Program-made: the position numbers and the translations under genes
Assembly (NCBI GenBank): GCA_016870515.1
Contig: VGBL01000004.1
Coordinates: 1-64,000 of the forward strand
DNA from: Actinomycetota bacterium
GTDB lineage: Bacteria > Actinomycetota > Actinomycetes > S36-B12
Length of the DNA stretch: 64,000 bases
Direction of reading: 5' to 3'
Part shown: positions 15,801 to 24,437 of the stretch, in pieces
Position numbering within the stretch: the stretch's first letter is position 1
Layout: each line of letters opens with the position of its first letter
Notes under the pieces: model-generated
Databases searched by the model: none
What the model was told of the DNA's origin: nothing
The model's input: the letters and a program-made list of their open reading frames with translations, nothing else

Positions 15801-17075
15801 GTGGCGTCCGGAGACCAGCAGGCCCGCTGTGCCACTGCCTTGCGCCCGGGCCTGGGCACCGTGCCCGAGGCGGTGGCCGAGGCGATGGATGCCCTCGGCG
15901 CTGCGCCCTCGCTCGCCATCGTGCAGGTGTGCGCTCCCGGTGATCCCCTTGCCGGCGGACGGGCCCTCGCGCACGCCGGCCAGCTCCTGCGTGAGGCATC
16001 TGCTGACTGCACCGTGGTCGGCTCGACCGCGCACGGGGTGATCGGCGGGAGTGACTCCCTAGAGCTCCAGCCCGGTATCTCGGTGTGGCTGGCCTCGCTT
16101 CCCGGCGCGCAGCTGCGGGCCTTCCGCATTGCCACGGTGCCCGGCCCCAGCGGCGGGCTCGCGCTCACCGGCCTGCCCGAGCTCCACGACGACGATCGCG
16201 TCGCCGTACTGCTCATCGATCCGTGGACCCTGCCGGCCGACGAGACCATTGCCGCGTTCACTCGCGTCGACGGCCCGCTGCCGGTCGTGGGGGGCTTCGT
16301 CTCAGGCGGCGGTCGCCGCGGCGATTCGCGCCTGATGCTCGACGGTGCGGTCTTCGACAACGGTGCCGTCGGCGTCGTGCTCGACGCGCAGGCGCCGGTG
16401 CGCGCCGTGGTGAGCCAGGGCTGCCGGCCGATTGGCGATGCCATGACCGTCACGGGTGCCGCGGGCAATTCGATTGCGACCCTCGCCGGTGCGCCCGCAC
16501 TCGATCGGCTGCGCGAGGTCATCTCGTCGCTGGATTCGGATGATCAGGCCCTGGCGGTGCGCGGACTGCACCTGGGCATCGCTCACGACGCGCATCGGGA
16601 GGGCGACGTCGCCTCCGACTACGTCATCCGCGGCATCCTGGGCGTCGATGCCGCGACCGGGGCCATCGCTGTCGGCGACGAGGTCGAGGTCGGCGCGGTC
16701 GTGCGCCTGCACCTGCGCGATGCCGACTCAGCGGACGCCGACCTGCGCTCGATGGCATCTGCTGTCGGCGACGCCGCCTCCGGTGCCTATCTCTTCACCT
16801 GCAACGGCCGCGGAAGCGCGATGTTCACCACCCCCGACCACGATGCCGCCGTCCTCCGCGAGGGTTTGCGCACCCCCCAGGTCGGTGGCTTCTTCGCCGC
16901 GGGCGAGATCGGTCCGGTCGGGGGCGCCAATCACCTCCACGGATTCACGGCGGTGGTGCTCGTGGTCGACCCGATCGTTGTGGAGCCCGATGTCGAGGTC
17001 GCCCGTGAACACGCCGGCAATGGCCCCGAGGCCCTGGACCTCGATGCTGAATTGCGCGCGCTACTCGGCCCGTGA
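15801..17075 (+). CDS. FIST-domain protein (FIST_N plus FIST_C)
   Basis: The 424-residue protein matches the FIST arrangement: an N-terminal domain with LAIVQVCAPGD, TVVGSTAHGVIGG and GISVWLASLPGA, then a C-terminal domain ending in FFAAGEIGPVGGANHLHGFTAVVLV. The GE-G terminal motif is typical of FIST_C. FIST is a proposed ligand-sensing domain often linked to signalling modules; here it stands alone. GTG 15801 is preferred since CAGGAT (15788-15793) ends 7 nt upstream; ATG 15792 is an alternative. It is divergent from the MoxR/vWA pair with start sites about 30 bases apart. Confidence 0.85.
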   Translation: MASGDQQARCATALRPGLGTVPEAVAEAMDALGAAPSLAIVQVCAPGDPLAGGRALAHAGQLLREASADCTVVGSTAHGVIGGSDSLELQPGISVWLASLPGAQLRAFRIATVPGPSGGLALTGLPELHDDDRVAVLLIDPWTLPADETIAAFTRVDGPLPVVGGFVSGGGRRGDSRLMLDGAVFDNGAVGVVLDAQAPVRAVVSQGCRPIGDAMTVTGAAGNSIATLAGAPALDRLREVISSLDSDDQALAVRGLHLGIAHDAHREGDVASDYVIRGILGVDAATGAIAVGDEVEVGAVVRLHLRDADSADADLRSMASAVGDAASGAYLFTCNGRGSAMFTTPDHDAAVLREGLRTPQVGGFFAAGEIGPVGGANHLHGFTAVVLVVDPIVVEPDVEVAREHAGNGPEALDLDAELRALLGP

Positions 17076-17125
17076 CGTGTCCACAGGCCCGGGCGCGCCG
17101 TTGACCGGGTGTTCGTTCCCCGATC

Positions 17126-17131
17126 TAGGTT
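17126..17131 (+). promoter_or_regulatory. Leaderless -10 box (TAGGTT) for TIGR04338 gene
   Basis: TAGGTT ends 7 nt before GTG 17139. Confidence 0.5.
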
Positions 17132-17138
17132 GGGCGTC

Positions 17139-17702
17139 GTGAGTCGCGACCAGCACCGCTCCGCCGTCTACGCCGCCGAAGACCAGCTCGGCCGACTGCT
17201 GGCGCGCGGTGGCACCGTCGACTTCTACGGATCTACCCTCACGCTCCCTGTCGAGAGGCGCTTCGCCGACATCGCGAGCGTGCAGCGCTACGTCGATGCC
17301 GTGCTTGCCCTGTCTACGGTGCGCGAGCGCTGGCCTAGGGTCGCGCCGGTGCGGGTGCGCGAACGCTCGGGCCTGTCGCGGGCTCACTACGAGCCGGCCG
17401 TGCCCGAGCGCCGCAGCACGGCCACCATCGCAATTCCGCTCGCCGGCCCGGTCGAGGCGCGGTGGGCCGCTCGCGAGACCGTCGTCCTCCACGAGATCGC
17501 CCACCACCTCGTGGCCCAAGACCTGCCGCCCGAGCCGTTGCACGGCCCGACGTTCTGCGGCGTGCTCCTGTCGCTGATCGCCACGGCGATCGGCCCCGAG
17601 GCGGCGCTCGCCCTCCGCGCTGCCTTCGACGGCGCCGGGATCCGGGTCACCGAGGTGGCCGTCGGGCCGGATGCCGGGGTGGAAGTCGAGGTGTCGTCGT
17701 GA
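17139..17702 (+). CDS. TIGR04338-family putative zinc metallohydrolase
   Basis: This 187-residue protein begins MSRDQHRSAVYAAEDQLGRLL and contains an HExxH zinc motif, LHEIAHH (His118, Glu119, His122), with a likely third ligand in LHGPTF (His135). Start, length and motif agree with the actinobacterial TIGR04338 family, whose substrate is unknown. It overlaps the DUF2786 gene by 4 bases. The TAGGTT box 7 nt before GTG 17139 sets the start. Confidence 0.87.
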   Translation: MSRDQHRSAVYAAEDQLGRLLARGGTVDFYGSTLTLPVERRFADIASVQRYVDAVLALSTVRERWPRVAPVRVRERSGLSRAHYEPAVPERRSTATIAIPLAGPVEARWAARETVVLHEIAHHLVAQDLPPEPLHGPTFCGVLLSLIATAIGPEAALALRAAFDGAGIRVTEVAVGPDAGVEVEVSS

Positions 17703-18547
17703 GTCACGCGGCCCCGCGGGATGGCCAAGCCATCCCCGTCGGACTCGAGCGCATTGCCGCCCTGCTGGTCAAGGCCGAGCGCAGCGACAACGTCCACGAG
17801 GCCGAGGCCTACCTCGCCAAGGCGCAGGCGCTGGCCACGCAGGCGAGCGTGGATCTTGCGGTCGCCCGAGCCCTCACCGCTCGCCGAGAGGCACGCGAGC
17901 AGCCGGTGAGCATCACCATCACCATCGGCGAGCGCGGTAAGCGTGCCAACACCCACCTCGTCAGCCTCTTCGTCGTCGTCGGGCAGTGCAACTCGCTGCA
18001 GATCGATATCGCTCACAACTCCACCTATGTCATCGCCTACGGCATGCCGAGCGACATCCAGCTCGTCGAGGCGCTCTTCGGCTCCCTGGCGACGCAGATG
18101 ACCGCCTCGGCGACCACGTGGCTAGCGCTGGGTGAGTGGCGGGACGACACCTACGTCTCGCGCGATGGCTGGCGCAAGGACCATACGGCGCAGACGGCTC
18201 GCGCGGCCTTCTATCGAGCCTTCATCGATCGCATCGGCGATCGCCTGCAGGAGGCGCGCGATGAGGTGCTCGCCGAGGCCGAGCGGCTAAGGGTGGAGAT
18301 CCCTGCGGAGCAGGAGGGCGGCACGGCTGTCGCCACCACCGGGGCACTCGTGCTGCGCGGCAAGGAGGCCGAGGTTCGCGCGTTCTATCGTCAGTCCTCC
18401 AGCGCGCGTGGTCGCTGGTCGGGCTACTCCGGCGGGGTGGGTCGGCGCGGGGGGAGTGCCTCGCGCGCAGGCCGCGACGCGGCAGCGCGGGCGCGCTTGA
18501 CCAGTTCGAAGTCCATCTCGGGCAAGGGCCCGGGCCTGTCGGCCTAG
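17699..18547 (+). CDS. DUF2786 domain protein
   Basis: The 282-residue protein opens with a helical region IAALLVKAERSDNVHEAEAYLAKAQALAT, the DUF2786 signature (residues 14-45). A central region (SLFVVVGQCNSLQIDIAHNSTYVIAYGMPSDIQLVEALFGSL) and a basic C-terminal tail rich in Gly, Arg and Ser follow. DUF2786 proteins occur in bacteria and phages with no settled function. Its GTG overlaps the TIGR04338 stop (GTGA), so the two are probably cotranslated and may act together. The 3' end overlaps the convergent P450 gene by 4 bases. Confidence 0.85.
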   Translation: MSHAAPRDGQAIPVGLERIAALLVKAERSDNVHEAEAYLAKAQALATQASVDLAVARALTARREAREQPVSITITIGERGKRANTHLVSLFVVVGQCNSLQIDIAHNSTYVIAYGMPSDIQLVEALFGSLATQMTASATTWLALGEWRDDTYVSRDGWRKDHTAQTARAAFYRAFIDRIGDRLQEARDEVLAEAERLRVEIPAEQEGGTAVATTGALVLRGKEAEVRAFYRQSSSARGRWSGYSGGVGRRGGSASRAGRDAAARARLTSSKSISGKGPGLSA

Positions 18548-19998
18548 CGGCGGCGCAGCACCATGGGCATCCCGCCCTTGCTGCGCAGGGTCACCGCGGG
18601 AACGACCGATATGTCGCTGCCGGGCACGAGCTCGGGGCGCCATCCTTGCGCGAGCGTGGCGAGGATCATCGTGGCCTCCATCCACGCGAACTGCTCGCCG
18701 ATGCACCGGCGGTTGCCCCAGCCGAAGGGGAACCACGCACCGCGCGGCTGGCCGGGAGCCTCCTCGCTGAAGGCACCTCCCGCGTCGATCCAGCGCTGCG
18801 GCAGGAAGGTCAAAGACGACTCCCACCAGCGCGGGCTGCGGTGAAGTGCGAACTGGCTGATGAGCGTGATGGCGCCGGCGGGGATCGTCCATCCGGCGAC
18901 CTCCACGTCGGCGAGGACGCGCCGGCCCTGGATCCACGCGGGCGGATAGAGGCGGATGGCCTCGGCGATCACCGCGCGCGTTCGCGGGAGCGACGCCAGG
19001 TCGTCCATCGACGGGGCACGGCCGCCGAGCACGCAGTCGAGTTCGTCGTGCAGCCACTCGGCGACGTGCGGGTGCTGGGCCAGGAGCATCCAGGTCCACG
19101 TCATCGTCATCGCCGTGGTCTCGTGCCCGGCCAGGATCAAGGTCATGGCCTCATCGCGCACCTGGGCGTCGGTGAAGCCCGAGCCGTCCTCCTCTGCCGC
19201 GATGAGCATGCTCAGCATGTCGCCCGTGTCGCCCTGGGCGCGATGCTGGTCGATGACGCGATCGACGATGCGATCGATACGGGCGAACGACCTGAGTGCA
19301 CGCTTACGTGCCGGTACAGGCAGCCGCAGGGCGCTGGGACCGAGGACGAGATAGCGGCCCATGCCCTGAAGCAGGCTTTCGAGCGCATTTCCGATCTCGT
19401 GCGCGTCGCCAGCAAGATCGGATCCGAAGAGCGTGCGGCCGACGATCGTGAGCGTGAGCACCGCCATGTCGGTCTGCATGTCGAGGGCCTGTCCGTCCTG
19501 CCAGTTGCGCTCGTGCGCCAAGGTGAGATCGACCATGTCGCGGGAGTACGCCGCGATCCGATCTCGATGGAAGGCCGGTTGCACAAGGCGGCGGTTGCGC
19601 AGGTGCACCTCGCCCTCACTGGTCAGCAGGCCGTTGCCCAACACCGCCTTGGTGCCCTGGAGCCCGCGGCCCTTCATGGTCTCCCGACCATGGCCGATGT
19701 AGACGTCGACGATGGCGTCAGGGGAAGTCAGCGCATAGGTGTGCTCCCCGATCAGGGTGAAGTGGGCCAGCGTCGGGTAGTCGCGCTCGACCTCGACCAT
19801 GAACCACGGGGCTTGGTCGCCGATGATGAATCGGCGCAGCAACCGTGCTCCGGAGGGGCCGGGCGGCCGGTCGACATCGCGGCGTCGGTCCTTGGGGATG
19901 GGCACGTCGCTGTGGGAGATCCGGGCCAGCGCCACTCGAGAGGTCTCCCGCAGGTCAATGGGCGGCTCGACGACGAAGGTCACGAGCCCAGTCTGCAT
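18544..19998 (-). CDS. Cytochrome P450
   Basis: This 484-residue P450 has the I-helix motif AGHETTAMT, an ETIRLYPP-like EAIRLYPPAW segment, and the heme loop FPFGWGNRRCIGEQ with proximal ligand Cys432. Length and the helix-K region suggest a class similar to CYP102/CYP110-type or bacterial fatty-acid-like P450s, but a subfamily cannot be assigned from inspection. No ferredoxin or reductase gene is adjacent, so electrons come from elsewhere. ATG 19998 is preferred; the upstream in-frame ATG at 20040 would overlap the divergent ilvA-type gene start. Confidence 0.95.
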   Translation of the reverse strand: MQTGLVTFVVEPPIDLRETSRVALARISHSDVPIPKDRRRDVDRPPGPSGARLLRRFIIGDQAPWFMVEVERDYPTLAHFTLIGEHTYALTSPDAIVDVYIGHGRETMKGRGLQGTKAVLGNGLLTSEGEVHLRNRRLVQPAFHRDRIAAYSRDMVDLTLAHERNWQDGQALDMQTDMAVLTLTIVGRTLFGSDLAGDAHEIGNALESLLQGMGRYLVLGPSALRLPVPARKRALRSFARIDRIVDRVIDQHRAQGDTGDMLSMLIAAEEDGSGFTDAQVRDEAMTLILAGHETTAMTMTWTWMLLAQHPHVAEWLHDELDCVLGGRAPSMDDLASLPRTRAVIAEAIRLYPPAWIQGRRVLADVEVAGWTIPAGAITLISQFALHRSPRWWESSLTFLPQRWIDAGGAFSEEAPGQPRGAWFPFGWGNRRCIGEQFAWMEATMILATLAQGWRPELVPGSDISVVPAVTLRSKGGMPMVLRRR

Positions 19999-20033
19999 GG
20001 GCAGCCTTCTGGGGCGCGTGCCAGGATGCGTCC

Positions 20034-21254
20034 GTGGCATCGCAGGAATCGGTCACGCTGGCCGATATCGAGTCGGCGGCAGCGCGCCTGCAGGGCGTCG
20101 TGCGCGACCTCCCGGTGCACTCGGCGCGGTGGCTGTCGGACCTCGTCGGCGGGCCGGCGTTCCTCGCGACCGAAAATCTCCAGCGCGCAGGCTCATTCAA
20201 GATCCGGGGCGCCTACAACCGCCTGTCGCGGCTCACCGAGGCCGAGCGCGCGACCGGCGTGGTCGCCGCGTCCGCTGGCAATCACGCCCAGGGCGTGGCG
20301 CTGGCGGCCGGAATGCTCGGCATCCGCGCGACGATGTTCATGCCGCGCTCGGCCTCGATGCCCAAGGTCATTGCCACGCAGGACTATGGCGCCGACGTAC
20401 GCTTTCATGGCACCACCCTCGACGAGGCGATAGCCGAGGCGAAGGACTTCGCAGCCAGCACTGGTGCGCTCTTCATCTCGCCGTTCGACCACGCCGACAT
20501 CGTGGCCGGCCAGGGCACCTTGGGACTGGAGATCCTCAAGCAGTGCCCCGACGTGACGACCGTGGTCGTGTGCACGGGCGGCGGCGGCCTTCTCGCGGGC
20601 GTCGCGCTCGCGATCAAGTCGCTGCGACCTGATGTGCGCGTCGTCGGCGCGCAGGCGGCTGGTGCTGCCGCGTATCCGCCCTCGCTTCTCGCCGGCCACC
20701 CAGTGCCGCTGGCGCAGATGCGGACCATGGCCGATGGCATCGCCGTCGGCAGGCCGGGCGACATCCCGTTTGCCCTCATCCAGAAGTACGTCGACGACAT
20801 CCGCGTGGTCTCCGAAGACTCGTTGGCGCGTGCGCAACTGAAGCTGCTCGAGCGGTCGAAGCTCGTCGTCGAGCCAGGGGGCGCCGCCGCTGTCGCAGCG
20901 ATCATGGACGATCCGGGCTCCTTCGAGCCAACCGTCGTCGCCGTGCTGTCCGGAGGCAACGTCGACCCGCTCGTGCTTATGCGGGTCATCCGCCACGGTC
21001 TCACCGCCGGCGGCCGCTTCACGCAGTTCACCGTGCACATGCCCGATCGGCCTGGCTCCCTGGCAGGCCTGCTCAACGTGATCGCAAGCATGGATGCCAA
21101 CGTGGTCGACGTCTCCCATCTGCGCACCAATCCGCGCCTGGCGGTCGACGAGGTGGAGATCACCATCGATCTGGAGACGCGTGGCGAGGCTCACCGCGAG
21201 CAATTGCTGTCAACTCTGCGAGACTGCGGATACCGGATCGTTTCGGCGCAGTAG
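20034..21254 (+). CDS. ilvA: Threonine ammonia-lyase with C-terminal ACT domain
   Basis: The 406-residue fold-II PLP enzyme carries Lys56 in SFKIRGAYNR, the SAGNHAQGVALAA loop and GGGGLLAG, as in threonine dehydratases. A single ACT-like domain follows from about residue 325 (FTQFTVHMPDRPGSLAGLLNVIASMDANVVDVSH). This short, one-ACT form is common in catabolic (TdcB-like) or YkrA-like enzymes and is widespread in actinobacteria; it makes 2-oxobutanoate and ammonia from threonine. GTG 20034 has CAGGAT 6 nt upstream, a one-base variant of the leaderless box. Confidence 0.93.
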   Translation: MASQESVTLADIESAAARLQGVVRDLPVHSARWLSDLVGGPAFLATENLQRAGSFKIRGAYNRLSRLTEAERATGVVAASAGNHAQGVALAAGMLGIRATMFMPRSASMPKVIATQDYGADVRFHGTTLDEAIAEAKDFAASTGALFISPFDHADIVAGQGTLGLEILKQCPDVTTVVVCTGGGGLLAGVALAIKSLRPDVRVVGAQAAGAAAYPPSLLAGHPVPLAQMRTMADGIAVGRPGDIPFALIQKYVDDIRVVSEDSLARAQLKLLERSKLVVEPGGAAAVAAIMDDPGSFEPTVVAVLSGGNVDPLVLMRVIRHGLTAGGRFTQFTVHMPDRPGSLAGLLNVIASMDANVVDVSHLRTNPRLAVDEVEITIDLETRGEAHREQLLSTLRDCGYRIVSAQ

Positions 21255-21261
21255 TCGCATG

Positions 21262-21267
21262 TAGGGT
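21262..21267 (+). promoter_or_regulatory. Leaderless -10 box (TAGGGT) for DrrA-like ATPase
   Basis: TAGGGT ends 8 nt before GTG 21276. Confidence 0.5.
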
Positions 21268-21275
21268 CCTTCGCT

Positions 21276-22226
21276 GTGTCGGACATCATCGTCGCCGTAG
21301 GGCTCGTCAAGAAATTCGGTGACGTGGTCGCTCTCGACGGACTCGACCTGCGGGTCCCCGAGGGGACCGTCTATGGCCTCCTCGGGCCCAACGGCGCCGG
21401 CAAGACCACCTGCGTCCGCATTCTCACGACGCTGCTGAAGCCCGACGCCGGTGCGGCGACCGTGGCGGGCTTCGACGTGGTCAAGCGACCCAATGCAGTG
21501 CGCCGGGTCATCGGGCTCACGGGCCAGTACGCCGCGGTCGACGAATACCTCAGTGGGCGCGAAAACCTGCGGATGTTCGGCGACCTCTACCACCTGGCCC
21601 CAGGCTATGTGAAGGAGCGCAGCCAGGAGCTCCTGGAGCGCTTCGACCTCGCCGACGCGGCTGATCGCTCGCTGCGCACCTACTCCGGTGGCATGCGCCG
21701 TCGCCTCGACCTCGCGGCCAGCCTTATCGCCAAGCCGCGCATCCTCTTCCTCGACGAACCCACCACCGGGCTCGACCCGCGCTCGCGCATCGGCCTGTGG
21801 GAGGTCATCAAGGACCTGGTGGCCGATGGCACGACCGTGCTGCTGACCACGCAATACCTCGACGAGGCCGATCAGCTCGCCGAGGACATCGTCGTCATCG
21901 ACCACGGCCGCGTGATCGCGCATGGCACGTCGGATGCTCTCAAGGATCAGGTTGGCGGTGACCGGCTCGAGGTGATCGTCGACGGTCGAGAGGCTGTCGT
22001 GACCGCGGTGGAAGCCCTGCGGCCCCTGGCGACCGGCGAGGTCTTGGCCGAGGTCGCCGATCACCGGGTCGTGGCGCCCGTGTCGGGCGGATCAACGGTC
22101 CTCGTCGACGCCATCCGGGCCCTCGATGCCGCTGGCGTACGCGTGGAGGACGTTGCGCTGCGCCGGCCCACTCTCGACGACGTCTTCCTCTCCCTGACGG
22201 GCCACGCGGCCGAGGAGGAATCGTGA
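21276..22226 (+). CDS. ABC exporter ATP-binding protein, DrrA-type
   Basis: The 316-residue ATPase has Walker A GPNGAGKTT, the signature YSGGMRRRLDLA and Walker B ILFLDEPTTGLDPRSR, then a C-terminal extension of about 90 residues ending in VEDVALRRPTLDDVFLSLTGH. That extension is typical of daunorubicin-resistance (DrrA)-type importers of the ABC-2 class. It overlaps the permease gene by 4 bases, so the two form an exporter. Substrate could be a drug, lipid or other hydrophobic compound. Confidence 0.93.
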   Translation: MSDIIVAVGLVKKFGDVVALDGLDLRVPEGTVYGLLGPNGAGKTTCVRILTTLLKPDAGAATVAGFDVVKRPNAVRRVIGLTGQYAAVDEYLSGRENLRMFGDLYHLAPGYVKERSQELLERFDLADAADRSLRTYSGGMRRRLDLAASLIAKPRILFLDEPTTGLDPRSRIGLWEVIKDLVADGTTVLLTTQYLDEADQLAEDIVVIDHGRVIAHGTSDALKDQVGGDRLEVIVDGREAVVTAVEALRPLATGEVLAEVADHRVVAPVSGGSTVLVDAIRALDAAGVRVEDVALRRPTLDDVFLSLTGHAAEEES

Positions 22227-23077
22227 GCACTCCCACCGTCCCGATGCGCCGCCGGCCGATCATCGGCTGGGGCTTGCACGACGGGCTCGTCGTCGCTCGG
22301 CGCAACCTGATCCAGACGATTCGCGTGCCCGAGCTCCTCTTCTTCTCCATCGTGCAGCCGGTCATCTTCGTGCTGCTGTTCGCCTTCGTCTTCGGCGGGG
22401 CGATCCCGATCCCGGGCGCGGATCCGTCGGCGGCGCCGGATGCCAGCATCTATCGCCAGTACCTCATGCCGGGCATCTTCGGCCAGACCGTGGCCTTCGC
22501 GTCAGCGGCGTCGACCGTCGGTCTTGCCGAAGACATGCACCGCGGCATCATCGACCGCTTCCGCTCGCTGCCCATGGCTTCGGGCGGCGTGCTCCTGGGC
22601 CGCACCTTCGCCGACGCCACGCGGCAGATCCTGGTGCTGACCGTGCTCAGCATCACCGGCCTACTCATCGGGTGGCGCATCAACAACGGGATCGTCGATG
22701 CGATCTACGCCTACCTGCTGCTGCTCCTCTTTGCCTACACCGTGTCGTGGGTGGGCTCATGGATCGGTCTCTACATGCCCAATCCGGAGACCGCTCAGAC
22801 GGCAGGCCTGGTCTGGCTGTTTCCGCTGACGTTCCTGTCGAATGCTTTCGTGCCGATCACGGCAATGCCGACGTGGCTGCAGCCCATCGCCCAGTGGAAT
22901 CCCATCTCGTCACTGGTGCTCGCCACGCGCGAACTCTTCGGAAACCCCACGGGCACCATCGGCGAGGCGTGGCCGCAGCAGCATCCCTTCGCCTACACGA
23001 TCATCTCGTGCGTGGTGCTGATCGCGATCTTCGCGCCGCTGGCGGTGCGGCGCTACCGCCGAGCGACGGCTCGCTAG
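22223..23077 (+). CDS. ABC-2 type exporter permease, DrrB-like
   Basis: The 284-residue protein has six hydrophobic segments and the ABC-2 permease pattern: an N-terminal RRNLIQTIRVPELLFFSIVQPVIFVLLFAFVFGG helix, a FRSLPMASGGVLLGRTFADATRQ coupling loop, and a WLFPLTFLSNAFVPITAMPTWLQPIAQWNPIS segment. It partners the ATPase encoded by the overlapping upstream gene. The start codon GTG overlaps the ATPase stop (GTGA). Confidence 0.93.
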   Translation: MSTPTVPMRRRPIIGWGLHDGLVVARRNLIQTIRVPELLFFSIVQPVIFVLLFAFVFGGAIPIPGADPSAAPDASIYRQYLMPGIFGQTVAFASAASTVGLAEDMHRGIIDRFRSLPMASGGVLLGRTFADATRQILVLTVLSITGLLIGWRINNGIVDAIYAYLLLLLFAYTVSWVGSWIGLYMPNPETAQTAGLVWLFPLTFLSNAFVPITAMPTWLQPIAQWNPISSLVLATRELFGNPTGTIGEAWPQQHPFAYTIISCVVLIAIFAPLAVRRYRRATAR

Positions 23078-23090
23078 CCCTATCCTTGGC

Positions 23091-23294
23091 GTGTCCGATA
23101 GTCCAACGTCAAGAGTGCACATGAGCGCTATCGTCCGCCCCGCCAGTGTGACCCTGGTCGGCGTACTCATCCTGCGCATGGCGATCTTCTCGGTCTTCGC
23201 CGCCGTCCTCGGTCTGCTCAACTCCGAGATGCGGGTTGGTGCGACGCTGGTCAGCCTCGTCGTCGTGCTCGTCATCGGACTTCTCAGTGGATGA
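23091..23294 (+). CDS. Small two-helix membrane protein
   Basis: A 67-residue frame starting GTG 23091 (an ATG at 23121 is an alternative) encodes a short hydrophilic start and then two hydrophobic stretches, VTLVGVLILRMAIFSVFAAVLGLL and VGATLVSLVVVLVIGLLSG. It lies 13 bases after the DrrB-like gene and may be in the same transcript. I do not recognise a family. The hydrophobic pattern is consistent with a real membrane protein, but shortness makes this tentative. Confidence 0.5.
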   Translation: MSDSPTSRVHMSAIVRPASVTLVGVLILRMAIFSVFAAVLGLLNSEMRVGATLVSLVVVLVIGLLSG

Positions 23295-23413
23295 ATCACC
23301 TGATCTTAGTCTGTGGGCTGCGACTGGTGGGCCTTGGCCAAATCGTCTTCGAACCCGTCATCCGCGCCGTCCTGTTCAACAGGATGGCTGGCGTCTTCTT
23401 CGCGATGACCTAG
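23291..23413 (+). CDS. Possible 40-residue ORF overlapping upstream stop
   Basis: An ATG at 23291 overlaps the stop of the preceding small membrane protein (ATGA) and opens a 40-codon frame, MNHLILVCGLRLVGLGQIVF... ending in TAG at 23411-23413, where it overlaps the 3' end of greA. The translation is hydrophobic at its N-terminus and shows no known motif. Translational coupling geometry is the only support. Confidence 0.25.
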   Translation: MNHLILVCGLRLVGLGQIVFEPVIRAVLFNRMAGVFFAMT

Positions 23414-23898
23414 CCCTCGTAGAGGGTCACGGTGACGATCTCGACGGTCATCGATTTGCCGTTGGCCAGGGCGTAGACGCTCGACTCGCCCACACGCTTG
23501 CCCAGCACCGCCTGCCCCAGCGGTGATGTGGGGGAGTAGACCTCGACGGTTGCGTGCGCGGCCTCCTCGCGCGAGGCAAGCAAGAAGGTCTCGTGCTCGT
23601 CGAGTTCGACGAATCTCACCGTGACGACGCGCCCGTGGGCCACTTCGTCGTCGTGTGCATCAGGCGTGCCTACCTGGGCGTTGGAGAGCATGTGCTTGAT
23701 CACGCGGATGCGGGCCTCGTTCTTGCCCTGCTCCTCCTTGGCGGCGTGATAGCCGCCGTTTTCCTTGAGGTCACCCTCTTCGCGCGCGGCCTCGATGCGC
23801 TTGGTGATCTCCGTGCGTCGAGGCCCGGAGCGCTCGGCCAACTCCTGCTGGAGCGTGTCGTAGCCCTCCCGGGTCAGCCAGGTCACCTCGTTTGTCAC
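23410..23898 (-). CDS. greA: Transcription elongation factor GreA
   Basis: GreA rescues backtracked RNA polymerase by stimulating transcript cleavage. The 162-residue protein has the coiled-coil N-terminus (WLTREGYDTLQQELAERSGPRRTEITKRIEAAREEGDLKENGGYHAAKEEQGKNEARI) with the acidic-tip DLKENGGYHAAKE, and the C-terminal FKBP-like domain with SPLGQAVLGKRVGE. GTG 23898 is chosen over the upstream codon because TACCCT ends 6 nt before it. In Mycobacterium the same order, greA then DUF4307 then mca, is found (Rv1080c-Rv1082). Confidence 0.95.
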   Translation of the reverse strand: MTNEVTWLTREGYDTLQQELAERSGPRRTEITKRIEAAREEGDLKENGGYHAAKEEQGKNEARIRVIKHMLSNAQVGTPDAHDDEVAHGRVVTVRFVELDEHETFLLASREEAAHATVEVYSPTSPLGQAVLGKRVGESSVYALANGKSMTVEIVTVTLYEG

Positions 23899-23904
23899 CT
23901 TAGA

Positions 23905-23910
23905 AGGGTA
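23905..23910 (-). promoter_or_regulatory. Leaderless -10 box (TACCCT) for greA
   Basis: On the minus strand TACCCT ends 6 nt before GTG 23898. Confidence 0.55.
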
Positions 23911-23919
23911 AATCACAAG

Positions 23920-24402
23920 TTAGGGCGAGGCCGTCCAGGGTTGGTCAGGGGGCACGACGCCGGGAGGGAATGTAGGAGGCGGTATCCGTGTGGGGGGCTG
24001 CCCGGCCTCGCACCCGAGGAGTTCGACGACGAAAGCCGGAGAGATGGTGCGCAGTGGGTAGGTCTGCTGCACGTAGGTGGTGCCGCGAGCCAGGGGAACG
24101 ACGGCATAGCCGACGTCGGTGCGAGTCTCATCCTGGGCGCGAATGACACAGTAGACATCCGCCTCGGCAGAGCGGCGCACCTCGAAGGTGACATCCACGC
24201 GGTCGCGACTCTCGACCTTCCAGGCGAGCAGCTTGGGCTGCAGGCCCGGTGCGAGCAGGTTGTAGGCGACATAGGCGAGCGCGCCCGCAAAGGTGACGAC
24301 GACCAGGCCGATCAGAGCGTATCCCCACCACGGCGTCCGGCGTATGCCGTATCGCGCCTGAAGGTGAGGGGGCAGGCTCCGACCATCGACCGCGCTCGCC
24401 AC
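23920..24402 (-). CDS. DUF4307 domain membrane protein
   Basis: The 160-residue protein has a short basic N-terminus (HLQARYGIRRTPWW), one transmembrane helix (WGYALIGLVVVTFAGALAYVAY) and an extracytoplasmic domain with two cysteines, matching actinobacterial DUF4307 (Rv1081c position). GTG 24402 is favoured since AGGAGG lies 4 nt upstream; a GTG at 24441 is in frame and also possible. It is divergent from mca, as in mycobacteria. Function is unknown. Confidence 0.87.
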   Translation of the reverse strand: MASAVDGRSLPPHLQARYGIRRTPWWGYALIGLVVVTFAGALAYVAYNLLAPGLQPKLLAWKVESRDRVDVTFEVRRSAEADVYCVIRAQDETRTDVGYAVVPLARGTTYVQQTYPLRTISPAFVVELLGCEAGQPPTRIPPPTFPPGVVPPDQPWTASP

Positions 24403-24437
24403 TGCACCTCCTGTCGCCGGATATCGGGCTCCTTGGG

